From positions 310,001 through 374,000 of the forward strand of contig NZ_SDLR01000003.1 in assembly GCF_004522215.1 (NCBI RefSeq): a stretch of 64,000 bases of DNA, given 5' to 3'. Positions 35,455 through 44,951 of the stretch are shown piece after piece. The DNA is from Ammoniphilus sp. YIM 78166 (GTDB lineage: Bacteria > Bacillota > Bacilli > Aneurinibacillales > RAOX-1). Within the stretch, counting starts at the first letter, position 1. Each line of letters begins with the position of its first letter. A program made the position numbers and the translations under genes. Below the pieces are notes generated by a model that was given only the letters and a program-made list of their open reading frames with translations, searched no databases and had not been told where the DNA came from.

Positions 35455-36447
35455 ATGCAAAAGGTCCGATGGGGAATTCTCAGTACAGCAGGGATTGCCA
35501 GACGTCAGCTCATTCCTGCCCTGCAAAAGGAGCCTGGAAGTGAAATCACAGCTATCGCCAGTTTAAGCGGCAAGGCAAGGGAGGTGGCCGATGAATTTGG
35601 CATTCCCCGGGCGTATGATTCCTATGAAGAGCTGTTACAGGATCCGGACATCCAAGTGGTATATATTCCGCTGCCCAATGCTTTGCACCAACAATGGGCG
35701 ATCATGGCGGCCCAGCATCACAAGCATATCTTGTGTGAAAAGCCAGCTACGCTTCATGCGGACGAGATGAACGCTGTGATCGAAGCTTGTCAGCAGCACC
35801 AAGTCCTTTTTATGGAAGCCTTCATGTACCAGTTTCATCCGCAGCACGAAAAAGTCAAGGCATTGGTTCGCTCGGGAGCCATCGGCGAGGTTCGCTTGTT
35901 TCGAGCAGCCTTTAGCTTCGCGATAGGAGACCAGCCTGACAATATTCGTTTAAATAAAGAGCTGGGCGGCGGCAGCTTGTATGACGTCGGATGCTACGGA
36001 ATCCATTCGCTGCGCTATATTCTAGAGGATGAGCCGGAGCAGGTATTTGCCATGGGAAAAATAGATCCCGCTTCGGGCGTCGATACCCTGATGACCCTAA
36101 GCCTGAAAATGCAGAGCGGGGTTCATGCCCTCGTGGATTGCAACTTCGAAATTCCCAATCGGCAAGAATATGAGGTGATCGGAACCAAAGGAAGGATTCA
36201 CGTCCCCCGGGCGTACCGCCCTGATTTGGCCGGAGGGGAGGGACTGATCCGCCTTCATCATGAGAATGGGGAAGTCCAGGAGCTGCTCGTGGAGGGGGAC
36301 CAGTATCTGCTGCAGGTCCAGCATCTCGCCGATTGTATCCGAAAAGGGATCGAGCCGTCTTATCCCCCATCGAATACGCTGCAAAATATGCGAGTAATCG
36401 ATGCTGCCTACAGCTCGTTGCGTGAAGGTAAAAGCATATACTTATAA
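35455..36447 (+). CDS. Gfo/Idh/MocA-family NAD(P)-dependent sugar dehydrogenase (first of pair)
   Basis: A 330-residue oxidoreductase. The Rossmann motif GILSTAGIARRQLIPAL is at residues 8-24, the active-site lysine sits in HILCEKPATL, and the second conserved region runs GGGSLYDVGCYGIHSLRYI. This pattern is close to the D-xylose 1-dehydrogenase / dihydrodiol dehydrogenase branch of the family. Its place directly after xylH, 12 bases apart with AAGGAGG, suggests it oxidises the imported sugar. Whether the product is a lactone of xylose or of another aldose is inference. Confidence 0.8.
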   Translation: MQKVRWGILSTAGIARRQLIPALQKEPGSEITAIASLSGKAREVADEFGIPRAYDSYEELLQDPDIQVVYIPLPNALHQQWAIMAAQHHKHILCEKPATLHADEMNAVIEACQQHQVLFMEAFMYQFHPQHEKVKALVRSGAIGEVRLFRAAFSFAIGDQPDNIRLNKELGGGSLYDVGCYGIHSLRYILEDEPEQVFAMGKIDPASGVDTLMTLSLKMQSGVHALVDCNFEIPNRQEYEVIGTKGRIHVPRAYRPDLAGGEGLIRLHHENGEVQELLVEGDQYLLQVQHLADCIRKGIEPSYPPSNTLQNMRVIDAAYSSLREGKSIYL

Positions 36448-36464
36448 GACAGGAGACATAAAAT

Positions 36465-37442
36465 ATGGGAGTTGGAATTGGATTTATCGGGACTGGATTT
36501 GTTTCGTTAATGCATCAACAGGCCATTCAACAAGTGGAGAACGCCAGCTTGGTGGGGGTCTACGATCGCAATCGGGAGGTTCTGCAGCAAAAAGCAGCAG
36601 AGTGGGGCGTACAAGCTTTTTCATCAGTGGAGGAGCTCGTGAGCTCCCCAGACATTAATGTAATCTATGTGCTTTCACCGGTGGAGTACCATTTTGAGCA
36701 TGCCAAGCAAGCCATTACCGCAAGCAAGCACGTCTTCATCGAAAAGCCCGTGGGCTTGTCCGTCGAGGAAAACCAAACCTTGGCGCGCTTAGCTCAAGAA
36801 GCCGGGGTCCACTGTGTACCTGCCCATAATTATGTTTACAACCCCTCCATTTGGAGAATTCGACGGATGATCGACAGAGGGGACATGGGGGAGATCGTAG
36901 CAGGATGGATTCAGTACTGCATCTATCATTCCGATGACATCTTTGCCCGTTATCCTGGCGTGATTCCACAAATTATGACCCATCATTTGTACACCTTGTT
37001 GTATCTGCTCGGCCGCCCCACCCGGGTTATGGCCATGGCAACAGAAACACGCGAAAACAAGGTGGGAAAAGAAGACCAAGCGTTTGTCACCTTGGAAATG
37101 CCCAACGGAGCAATGATCAGCTTGTTTGCTGGGATCCGGACGAACGACTTAACTTCTCAGCCCGGTCCGTTTATGGTGAAGATTCTCGGTACAGAAGGCG
37201 GAGGCAGCCACTCATGGCGTGAAGGCGTGAACACCAAGCAAGTGGGCACCCATCCCGAAACCTGGATTCCGTATGATGAATCCTACGAGCTAGAAACCGA
37301 TCATCTCGTCAACAAAGTCCTACTAGGCCACCAAAAACCGCTCTCGACCATCGAGGATGCGGTGGACGCCCAGATTCTCCTTGATGCAATCAAGCAATCC
37401 GTGGAGAGTGGACGGTCGATCGAAATCAAATGGAATAAGTAA
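36465..37442 (+). CDS. Gfo/Idh/MocA-family dehydrogenase (second of pair)
   Basis: A 325-residue oxidoreductase, 17 bases after the first. Rossmann motif GIGFIGTGFVSLMHQQAI, active-site lysine in HVFIEKPVGLS, and the conserved PHH-like region replaced by IMTHHLYTLLYLLG near residue 170. It differs widely from its neighbour, so the pair is not a recent duplication and may act on two steps or two epimers. It is the last gene of the pentose operon, before a strong terminator. Confidence 0.8.
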   Translation: MGVGIGFIGTGFVSLMHQQAIQQVENASLVGVYDRNREVLQQKAAEWGVQAFSSVEELVSSPDINVIYVLSPVEYHFEHAKQAITASKHVFIEKPVGLSVEENQTLARLAQEAGVHCVPAHNYVYNPSIWRIRRMIDRGDMGEIVAGWIQYCIYHSDDIFARYPGVIPQIMTHHLYTLLYLLGRPTRVMAMATETRENKVGKEDQAFVTLEMPNGAMISLFAGIRTNDLTSQPGPFMVKILGTEGGGSHSWREGVNTKQVGTHPETWIPYDESYELETDHLVNKVLLGHQKPLSTIEDAVDAQILLDAIKQSVESGRSIEIKWNK

Positions 37443-37448
37443 AATGGT

Positions 37449-37480
37449 AAAGGGTGTTCCAATAATACGGAACACCCTTT
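37449..37480. terminator. Bidirectional terminator between convergent genes
   Basis: AAAGGGTGTTCC is followed 8 bases later by its perfect complement GGAACACCCTTT. It ends the sugar operon on the plus strand and the small gene 37487-37669 on the minus strand. Confidence 0.85.
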
Positions 37481-37486
37481 GCTACT

Positions 37487-37669
37487 TTACCCGTCAATGT
37501 AATCTGGATCGAAGGAAATGTCTTCCTTCTTATCTAGGTTATACATCGTGTCCTGGATTTCTTCTAGTTGATCGAATCTTTCCTGATTGTAAATCTTGGC
37601 TTCTTCAATTCTTTCCTGATTGGCATGTCTAGCTTTTTCAGGATCTCTTTCGAAAAACAGATTTTCCAT
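37487..37669 (-). CDS. Small hypothetical protein, 60 aa
   Basis: ATG with GAGGTG about eight bases upstream on the minus strand. The protein is highly charged and predicted helical, with an internal near-repeat (NQERIEEAKIY / NQERFDQLEEI) that could form a short coiled coil. I recognise no family. A convergent terminator lies right after its stop, which supports a real gene. Confidence 0.55.
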   Translation of the reverse strand: MENLFFERDPEKARHANQERIEEAKIYNQERFDQLEEIQDTMYNLDKKEDISFDPDYIDG

Positions 37670-37752
37670 TTTTTATCACCTCGGATTTAGTTTTCCTCAT
37701 TCTGTAATAAATCATGTGAAGCTATGAGGGGAGGAGCCAGTCATCTACTCGG

Positions 37753-37936
37753 AGATGGAAAAAGTCCATCTATTTGACAAAATATTAAAGAATAGAGAGG
37801 TATAAGTGGAATTTTACCATTTAAATTGAATAACCACCCCTACTTAGTTGCTTTTATAGTACTATTAGTGGAGATTTTCCATCTATTGGGTTCCTCTCAA
37901 AGCCTTTATTCTAAAATAAGTGAACATTTTCCATCT
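37753..37936. repeat. Intergenic palindrome element, array C
   Basis: Four palindromic units of the form AGTGGA-n-TTTCCATCT start near 37754, 37805, 37867 and 37919, spaced 51, 62 and 52 bp. The DNA between them is not similar to copies A and B, but the unit sequence is. No gene lies in 37670-38094; the last part (37980-38080) has short open frames with no ribosome site. Confidence 0.75.
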
Positions 37937-38094
37937 GCACCCCAAACGATGCGTGGTTTATCCAATGCGGTATCTGCTCAGCCATAGTGAGGCGGCTAGT
38001 AGGGGGGGCATTCGGACAAGGACCCTGCCCGAACACAAGTCTATTTCTTAGGACTCATAGGAATGTAAAAATCAGGGATTAAGAAAATATTATA

Positions 38095-39351
38095 GTGTAT
38101 AGAAAGGACGTGACTATAATAATCGCAGAAAATGATCATCCAAAGGAGTCCTGGAAAAAGAATATTATCCTCTTCTTAAGTAGCCAGACGATCTCGCTAT
38201 TTGGTTCGTCCTTAGTTCAATATGCGATGATGTGGCACATTACCCTTACGACGAAGTCGGGGGTGATGATGACACTTTATATCCTTTGTGGTTTTCTTCC
38301 AACCTTTGTTTTATCGCCTATTGCAGGGGGATGGGCAGATCGCTACAACCGAAAAATGCTGATTATTTTTGCAGATGCACTAATCGCATTGGCTACTGTC
38401 ATACTGGCCATTATTTTTTTCATGGGATATGATGCGATCTGGCTGTTTTTTGTGATGGCGGCGATTCGCGCCATTGGGACAGGCATACAAACTCCAGCGG
38501 TTGGAGCTATTCTGCCGCAAATTGTGCCGGAGGATCAGCTCACTAGGGTCAATGGCATAAACGGAAGTCTTCAGGCGCTGAATATGTTTCTGGCCCCGAT
38601 GGCGAGTGCAGCACTTTTGACCACCTCGTCCATAGAGGTAATCTTCCTTATTGATGTGGTTACCGCGGTGATTGCGATTGTAACGTTATTTGTCTTTTTA
38701 AATATTCCGGTGCATGAGAAGGCGGCTAAAGAACAAGCAACAAGCTATTTTGCGGACTTAAAACAAGGTTTGGTCTACGTTAGAAATCACGATTTCCTCA
38801 AAAGCTTCTTTTTGTTTTTTGCCTTTTTCTTTGTACTGGTCGCACCGGCTGCATTCCTAACACCACTACAAGTCACTCGAACATTCGGTGATGAGGTCTG
38901 GAAGTTAACTGCTATCGAAATCACCTTTTCTTTAGGGATGATGGTAGGTGGAGGAGTCATTGCTGCATGGGGAGGCTTCCCTAATAAAGTTCATACCATG
39001 ACATTCGCCAGTCTAATCATGGGCGTTTGTACGTTGGCGCTCGGTATAATTCCTATCTTTTGGATTTACTTACTTATCATGACGGTATTCGGAGTGGCCA
39101 TGCCGATTTTCAGTACGCCAACCACCGTTTTATTACAGGAAAATGTAGAAGAAAATTATCTAGGAAGAGTATTTGGATTATACGGGATGATTTCAACCTC
39201 AATGATGCCGATGGGGATGCTCCTCTTCGGACCTATGGCGGATGTGATTCCAATCGAATGGCTGCTGATAGGGACAGGGGTACTGATTCTCATATTGGCT
39301 GTTTTCTTAGGAAGAAACAAGGTATTACTTGAAACTGGAAAATTAGCATAG
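38095..39351 (+). CDS. MFS transporter, DHA3 (macrolide/multidrug efflux-like) type
   Basis: A 418-residue protein with 12 helices. The loop GGWADRYNRKMLIIFAD after the second helix is the MFS motif A, and AIRAIGTGIQTPAVGAILPQ is typical of the DHA3 group, which includes MefA-like macrolide pumps. It would export drugs or metabolites in exchange for H+. The start is uncertain: GTG 38095 has no clear ribosome site, while GTG 38110 follows AAAGGAC too closely. It stands alone, after the array C stretch. Confidence 0.8.
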   Translation: MYRKDVTIIIAENDHPKESWKKNIILFLSSQTISLFGSSLVQYAMMWHITLTTKSGVMMTLYILCGFLPTFVLSPIAGGWADRYNRKMLIIFADALIALATVILAIIFFMGYDAIWLFFVMAAIRAIGTGIQTPAVGAILPQIVPEDQLTRVNGINGSLQALNMFLAPMASAALLTTSSIEVIFLIDVVTAVIAIVTLFVFLNIPVHEKAAKEQATSYFADLKQGLVYVRNHDFLKSFFLFFAFFFVLVAPAAFLTPLQVTRTFGDEVWKLTAIEITFSLGMMVGGGVIAAWGGFPNKVHTMTFASLIMGVCTLALGIIPIFWIYLLIMTVFGVAMPIFSTPTTVLLQENVEENYLGRVFGLYGMISTSMMPMGMLLFGPMADVIPIEWLLIGTGVLILILAVFLGRNKVLLETGKLA

Positions 39352-39385
39352 ACGGATGTGGCGATAATCAACTGTATAATAAAAA

Positions 39386-39417
39386 AGTGTAGAGAAACGG
39401 TGAAATTTCTCTACACT
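39386..39417 (+). terminator. Hairpin terminator after the MFS gene
   Basis: AGTGTAGAGAAA pairs perfectly with TTTCTCTACACT around an 8-nt loop; an A-run precedes it and GTT follows. It may work on both strands. Confidence 0.65.
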
Positions 39418-39633
39418 GTTAAGACTCTCAAATCCCATCAACCCTCTTGCTCTCATGACGAGAGAACCTGCTTCTTAGAAGTGTTAAACCCGCATGCAAT
39501 CTATAAATTGTCAATCGTTATTAATTGGCTGCCACCGAGATTTTCAGGCGGCTGATGATATGAACAGTTGTGTTATAATATAAATTATTTTAAAAATATT
39601 ACAACACGATTGTCCGTGAAACGAGGTCTTCGC

Positions 39634-41007
39634 ATGATTGTACCGATATTTTCTACCTGCATTGTACTTTATCTGATCTCTATTGTATTTCCCAGTGCAC
39701 TAGTTTCGCATGCAATTTCAGTGATGGCCGTGTTGGCAATCCTAATCTCTTATCGGTACGTGGGAAGAGTAGTGAAGATTTTAAGCGGAATTCTGCTCAC
39801 GGTCGGCTTTGCGGTGATGTTGGCTAACGGAGCGGGACCTCTTGAGCTGTTGAAGTCCTTTGGGTACATGATGAATGTACTGACGTTGTTCGCCCTCGTC
39901 CCTTTAATGGCAATTCCCATGCAGATTGGTCATTATGGTCGTGACATACAGACCATCATCCATTCCCGGATCAAGTCGTCCGGCAGCTTATACGTCCTGA
40001 CCTCAGGATTGTCCCATTTTCTAGGGGTATTTACTTATCTAGCATCGCTTCCGATGACATACTACGCCATCCGACCGGCTGCTGACCTGTATCCGATCCG
40101 AAACAAAGAACGATTTATGAGCCGTGCGATTACTCACGGGTTCTCTATGACGACGATGTGGACACCGATTGCTCCGATCCTGGCCACAGTCTTAGAAATG
40201 ACAAAAGTCAGCTGGGCATCCATCATTCTTTTTGTGCTAGCGCTCGCTGTTCTGGGTCTAATCTTGGATTGGGCATTCGGTGTTATGATAGGGAAGAAGC
40301 ATAGCTTAGATAAAGAAGTGGAATCCGCTCAGCAGGAAATGGCTGTTGCGGGAAGTGATTCTCATTACGGAAAGGTGTGGCATGTGCTCGCAGCCATTGC
40401 CTTACTCAGCGTGATCGTTCTTGTGATGGAGTTGATGCTTGGCATGTCCTTTATGCTGATTATCATCATCCTGATCCTCCCTTTTGGATTAGTCTGGTCT
40501 CTATTTATCGGAAAAGGGAAGGAATATGGGAACCTTGTCAAAAAGCACCCCGCCCACTATTTGCCCAAGATGAAGGATCAGTTTGTCATTTTTCTGTCTG
40601 CAGGATTTATGATTACAGCGCTACGGTGGTCTGGAGCCGATGCGGTCATTAATCTGACGATCTCCGATTTTAAGGATTTGGTCGGTGTCCATGTATTTAT
40701 CGTGTTGATCCCGCTAATTCCACTGGGCTTGGCTTTTATTGGACTTCACCCGGCAGTGGCGCTTGCCTTGGTCGCTCAGTCTGTGAACCCGCAAATATTG
40801 GGCATATCGCCACAGCTACTCGCGGTATCCATGCTGGCTGGCGCAGCCAGTTCGTTCCTTATGGGACCTTACAATGCGACCATTGGAATGATGGCAGGAA
40901 TCGTAAAACGATCGCCTTTTGAGGTTTCAAACTGGAATCTTCCCTTTACGGCGGCTTTCATCGTTCTTTCGATGTGCTTGCTCATTGTGCTGCAAATGGT
41001 AGTGTAG
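39634..41007 (+). CDS. Polytopic membrane protein, possible ion-transporter-superfamily permease
   Basis: A 457-residue protein with about 11 to 12 hydrophobic helices and a soluble loop near 230-260. The segment GFSMTTMWTPIAPILATVLE and the matching GPYNATIGMMAGIV late in the protein recall the paired hairpin regions of ion-transporter-superfamily permeases (dicarboxylate, arsenite or Na+/H+ carriers). I cannot name the family with confidence. ATG 39634 has GAGGT six bases upstream; earlier in-frame codons do not. It is transcribed alone. Confidence 0.55.
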   Translation: MIVPIFSTCIVLYLISIVFPSALVSHAISVMAVLAILISYRYVGRVVKILSGILLTVGFAVMLANGAGPLELLKSFGYMMNVLTLFALVPLMAIPMQIGHYGRDIQTIIHSRIKSSGSLYVLTSGLSHFLGVFTYLASLPMTYYAIRPAADLYPIRNKERFMSRAITHGFSMTTMWTPIAPILATVLEMTKVSWASIILFVLALAVLGLILDWAFGVMIGKKHSLDKEVESAQQEMAVAGSDSHYGKVWHVLAAIALLSVIVLVMELMLGMSFMLIIIILILPFGLVWSLFIGKGKEYGNLVKKHPAHYLPKMKDQFVIFLSAGFMITALRWSGADAVINLTISDFKDLVGVHVFIVLIPLIPLGLAFIGLHPAVALALVAQSVNPQILGISPQLLAVSMLAGAASSFLMGPYNATIGMMAGIVKRSPFEVSNWNLPFTAAFIVLSMCLLIVLQMVV

Positions 41008-41103
41008 TACTTTCTGATTTATTGTCACTTTAAATAGACTCTTAACATAAATTAGCGTGAGGTAACTTTCTTTTCACCCTAGAAAGAAGGGATATGATTA
41101 CCC

Positions 41104-41748
41104 ATGCAGTGGGGTGTAGATTCATCTGCTAGAGTAACGGAATCTTTTTTTCAATGTGTTGTTCGAAACTTTGGCTATCCCGTTTTCTGGGGAAGATACT
41201 TAACAACCGTTCCTAATGTATCAGATGGTTTAACACCAGAGGAAATTCGGCTGATAAGAGGTAAAGGAGTAAAGATCTGGCCAATTTATAATGTAATGAA
41301 AGATGCCTTGGGCTACAGAAACGGCCATGTAGCTGCTAGTAATGCTATTTTTCATGCTAGGACATTAGGGTTGCCTACAGGGAAAATGATTTCAGCTAAC
41401 TTAGAGCATAGAATAGATGAAGCTTGGATAAGGGGATGGGTGGATGCTTTTTTTCCCAGCGGATACTTGCCAGGTTTATACGGCGACCCAACGATAGGTG
41501 ATTTTACTAATGCCTATTGTGAAGCTGTGAAGAATCATTCTAGGGTTATAGAGCAGGCCATTGTCTGGTCGAATCGCCCAAGACCAGGCGTAACGAGTAG
41601 AGTCAATGCACCAAAAGAATTTAAACCGGTTAAGATGCCTTGTGGAAGTAATACTTGGGGATGGCAATACGGATGGGATGACCCTACTTGTTCCATACCC
41701 ATTGATTCTAATCTAGTTGACAGGCGCATGATTCAATTTCTTTGGTAA
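41104..41748 (+). CDS. DUF1906 (Rv2525c-like glycoside-hydrolase-like) protein
   Basis: A 214-residue protein fitting the DUF1906 barrel: MQWGVDSSARV opens the first strand with the catalytic-type Asp, then FWGRYLTT, IWPIYNVM and YGDPTIGDF mark later strands, with WGWQYGW near the end. The family is related to GH25-like hydrolases and is found in cell-wall-associated proteins such as Rv2525c. No signal peptide is present, so it may stay in the cytoplasm or spore. A terminator follows directly. Confidence 0.75.
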   Translation: MQWGVDSSARVTESFFQCVVRNFGYPVFWGRYLTTVPNVSDGLTPEEIRLIRGKGVKIWPIYNVMKDALGYRNGHVAASNAIFHARTLGLPTGKMISANLEHRIDEAWIRGWVDAFFPSGYLPGLYGDPTIGDFTNAYCEAVKNHSRVIEQAIVWSNRPRPGVTSRVNAPKEFKPVKMPCGSNTWGWQYGWDDPTCSIPIDSNLVDRRMIQFLW

Positions 41749-41751
41749 ACC

Positions 41752-41787
41752 ATCCTAGGTGTTAAGGTCACCTAGGATTTTATTTTA
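41752..41787 (+). terminator. Intrinsic terminator after the DUF1906 gene
   Basis: ATCCTAGGTG pairs with CACCTAGGAT around a 7-nt loop, followed by TTTATTTTACC. Confidence 0.85.
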
Positions 41788-41977
41788 CCAAAACTACTAC
41801 TTGATCAATTTAATAATTCCACCTAAAATATAGACAAGCTCCCATATCACTCCAGATCTTACCCTCCTCACTAACTTCACTTTAGTTACCTTCTCCAACA
41901 GATTAGAAAACCACCTAATATCCAAAATTCCGTAAGCTATCCTCCATGAGACAACAAATTACCCAATTGATAAGGAG

Positions 41978-42436
41978 ATGATTGTACTGTCATCGGTTAT
42001 GTCTGCCGTAGAATGTCCACAATGTGGCCGGGTTGCTATAGAAGATTATTATTGCAATACGTTTGAGATATACATTTATTGCCTTCGGTGTGGCTATAAT
42101 TACTCCAGAACCATGAGTGTAGGAACGGAATACGAGGAAGAAGTTCGCCGTGGTCATGGGATATTCTATTTAGTTAATAAGGGAGGTCAAAGGAAAACCG
42201 TTCTCTTGAATTGTGAGTTAGATACTAAACTGCTAGAAGAATATCGGATGGAGTTCTTCGGTCAAGATACTAATCAAGAAGAGAGCTACTTAGTAAGTGT
42301 TAAGGACAACGTCTTTATCACCCATTTAGGGAATGCTCCGGAAAAATTCAATCTATCATTTAATGAACATAAGGAACAAATGAGAACTAAATATGGGGAT
42401 GATGAATTCATTGATGTCATAGTACCCATTGACTAG
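41978..42436 (+). CDS. Hypothetical protein with N-terminal zinc ribbon
   Basis: A 152-residue protein. Two cysteine pairs, CPQC (about 13-16) and CLRC (about 35-38), form a zinc ribbon; a mixed strand/helix domain of unknown type follows. The start is not certain: AAGGAG touches the ATG at 41978, and the next in-frame ATG (41999) lies 20 bases from it, so a non-ATG start between them is possible. I do not recognise the C-terminal domain. Neighbours give no functional hint. Confidence 0.55.
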   Translation: MIVLSSVMSAVECPQCGRVAIEDYYCNTFEIYIYCLRCGYNYSRTMSVGTEYEEEVRRGHGIFYLVNKGGQRKTVLLNCELDTKLLEEYRMEFFGQDTNQEESYLVSVKDNVFITHLGNAPEKFNLSFNEHKEQMRTKYGDDEFIDVIVPID

Positions 42437-42552
42437 CAGTTGGCGAGGATAAGAGAGGTCTAAAGTGAAATGGGAGTTCTTTTTCAACCTTTCCTCTGAT
42501 ATTCCTCTGACATTTCCCCAATATAATGGGGGAAAGGAAGGAGCGGGATAAC

Positions 42553-44088
42553 ATGAGTGAGATATTTGATATCGAGAGGTTAATGTCCATTGAGGATGAG
42601 GAAACTTGGAGACTCACCTACGAAGAGGAGATCGCGAAGTTGGATCAGAGCTTTCAGGATTTAGCCAGGATCCAGTATGAAGAAATGATCGCCCCCACAG
42701 GATCGGGGGTGGAGGAGGAGCTTACGCTTCAGCATTTTCAGCTTTTTTCGAGTCCACTATGGAAGGTTTTTATTGAAGAATGGGAACAGAAGGAAACGGA
42801 CAAGGAATGGAAAAGGAGGTTGGAAGTTTTAAAAGGAAAAGCGATGGAAGTGATCGTGGAGAGCCATCCCGAGATTGTGAAATGCAAAGCCGATATCCAA
42901 TCCATATTGATGAAACAAAGTTTTCAATCTCATGGGGAGTCTTATCCTTTTCCCTCTGTTCAGGTCCAGTTGATGAATCAAGCGAATCGGGCGTTGCGTG
43001 AAGATTTATTCTTGCAGATGAACCACTTTGCAAAACAGGTCACCTCTGCTTTTCGCAAGCTGGTAAAAGCAAGAAATGGACGAGCGCAACAGCTTGGATT
43101 TGATCATTATTACCACTATGTATTTGAAGGAATAATGGGTCTCCACTTTCCAAGTTACAAGGAACAAGTTAAAAGGATGCTGGATGGATTAAGCAAAAGC
43201 TCGTCTGCAAGGGAACAGCGATTCCAAGAAAAATTCCAGTGGAACCAAACACAGTATTATGACATCCTTTATGCCGCTCTCCATTACTTCGAGATCCCAA
43301 AGGAACCTTTTTCTTCGGGAAAATTAATAGAAGCGTTACAATTCACTTGTCAACAGTGGGGATTAGACCCATGCAGCCTTCCCATAAAAATGGAGTTGCG
43401 GGATATTCCCTTTGGGGGACTTATGATGGCGATCTCTCCCGACGATATCCGATTGGTCGTGAAGAAGCGGGATGGCCATAGCGGATTTGCTGTGGGTCTT
43501 CATGAATTAGGGCATGCCTTATACGAATATTATTCCTCCCACCAGAAGCCGGACTTATTCCGGTTCAAAAGCCTAATTGGCCATGAGGCCATGGCAGAAC
43601 TTTTTATGGGAATAGCTTCCCAGAGAGAGTGGCTGATCGACTGCCTAGGGCTCGAAGAGGCACTTATCCACCAAATACAAGGAGCTGAGAAGCTTTTCAG
43701 CTATACTTTAACGAAACTCTATTATTACCAGAGCCTACTAGAGCAATCTATCTATGAAAACCCGGATCAGGATTTCCAACAACGAGCGAATCAGCTGTTT
43801 GAAGAGGTGTTTGGCATGAAGGGAATGGCGATGAATCCGGCGGTCGATATGATGTTTTGTCTATATCCTGTGTATACCCACACGTATCTTTATGCCGACG
43901 GGATTCGAGAGATGATTCGTGCAAATGTGGACCCTAGGGGCTTGTACAAGAATCAAGAGCTTTGGGAAAAAATACGAATTCATTTTATGGTGCCATCCGA
44001 GAGTCTACCTTGGGAGGAAAAAGTGAAGACATTATGTGGGCAGGAATTTAGCTTTACCGCTTTTGGGGAGTATTTAAGTCAACCCTAA
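42553..44088 (+). CDS. M3-like zinc metallopeptidase (oligopeptidase)
   Basis: A 511-residue helical zinc peptidase. The motif HELGHALYE (residues about 317-325) supplies two zinc His ligands and the catalytic Glu, and the third ligand is likely the Glu of IGHEAMAEL 30 residues later. The overall all-helical layout and late HTYLYADG segment place it among M3/M2-type peptidases that trim short peptides in the cytoplasm. ATG 42553 has AAGGAG nine bases upstream. It is probably monocistronic or co-transcribed with the next membrane gene. Confidence 0.8.
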   Translation: MSEIFDIERLMSIEDEETWRLTYEEEIAKLDQSFQDLARIQYEEMIAPTGSGVEEELTLQHFQLFSSPLWKVFIEEWEQKETDKEWKRRLEVLKGKAMEVIVESHPEIVKCKADIQSILMKQSFQSHGESYPFPSVQVQLMNQANRALREDLFLQMNHFAKQVTSAFRKLVKARNGRAQQLGFDHYYHYVFEGIMGLHFPSYKEQVKRMLDGLSKSSSAREQRFQEKFQWNQTQYYDILYAALHYFEIPKEPFSSGKLIEALQFTCQQWGLDPCSLPIKMELRDIPFGGLMMAISPDDIRLVVKKRDGHSGFAVGLHELGHALYEYYSSHQKPDLFRFKSLIGHEAMAELFMGIASQREWLIDCLGLEEALIHQIQGAEKLFSYTLTKLYYYQSLLEQSIYENPDQDFQQRANQLFEEVFGMKGMAMNPAVDMMFCLYPVYTHTYLYADGIREMIRANVDPRGLYKNQELWEKIRIHFMVPSESLPWEEKVKTLCGQEFSFTAFGEYLSQP

Positions 44089-44127
44089 TTTGTAATTTTT
44101 AACGGTTGGACTGCGTCTAATAGAAAG

Positions 44128-44907
44128 ATGCGGAAATGGGGTGCGACGTTGAGCTCTAACTTCTTAAATAAATGGGTTGCTGCAACGGTACCCTTAGTTT
44201 TATTCTTTTTGCTATTCGGTTATTGGAATCCTCACGATATTTTAATCATGCTCATGTGGGCGGCCCCCATAAGTTATACTTATGGCATTCTTAGTTCTTA
44301 CTTGATCGATGGGTTAGCATGGAAATGGAAAATCACCAATAAATGGCTGATTGGCGTTCTGTATGTCCTTGCTGGGGCACTGTTTTTTATCCCATTCTTT
44401 CAATTGGTGATTCGTATTCAAGAGATGGGAGCCATCCTTGGATTCATGGGGATAGGGGCTGGAATGGCCCTTAGCTTTTATCTGTGCTCTCTTGTGTTTC
44501 GCCATCGAAAAGTGAACCTTTACGTCGCTGTTTTAGGTCCGTTATTTCTCCTAGTCCTCATGCAAATCTATGTGTTCCAATGGGAGATGGATAAAAAGGA
44601 CGGATGGGTAGAGAATCAGACCAAGCAATATGTTGAGGCGTCTTTTGATTATTTCCATGGAGAGCATCCTATCCCGATTCGTCTAGAAGCAGGACAGCGA
44701 CTTACATTCAACCTAAAATGGAAGTATTGGCAGGAAGGAAGCATAGGGCATTATGTTCAACCACCTGAAGGTCAACGGGTAGGGATGGAGGAATTGGGTG
44801 ATCAATCGTTCAGGTTTGAGGCACAAGAAGATGGCGTGTATCATATTTTCCTTACCGGGAGGAAAGTGAAGCATGGACAGTTTGCTGTTTATTGGAGTAT
44901 AGACTAG
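44128..44907 (+). CDS. Hypothetical membrane protein with C-terminal extracytoplasmic domain
   Basis: A 259-residue protein with five hydrophobic helices (about 15-32, 38-58, 72-92, 100-118 and 128-146) and then a soluble domain of about 110 residues, rich in strands, ending GQFAVYWSID. I do not recognise the family. The ATG at 44128 has only a weak GAAAG upstream. It follows the peptidase by 39 bases and converges with the broken ABC genes. Confidence 0.5.
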   Translation: MRKWGATLSSNFLNKWVAATVPLVLFFLLFGYWNPHDILIMLMWAAPISYTYGILSSYLIDGLAWKWKITNKWLIGVLYVLAGALFFIPFFQLVIRIQEMGAILGFMGIGAGMALSFYLCSLVFRHRKVNLYVAVLGPLFLLVLMQIYVFQWEMDKKDGWVENQTKQYVEASFDYFHGEHPIPIRLEAGQRLTFNLKWKYWQEGSIGHYVQPPEGQRVGMEELGDQSFRFEAQEDGVYHIFLTGRKVKHGQFAVYWSID

Positions 44908-44951
44908 CAGGCTAGGGGGGGACTAACCCCCGCTTCACCTTGCCCTGCACC

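Noticed and set aside
37980-38094. Short open frames before the MFS gene (for example through GGGGGGGCATTCGG)
   Set aside because: No ribosome site, no family match and no consistent frame.
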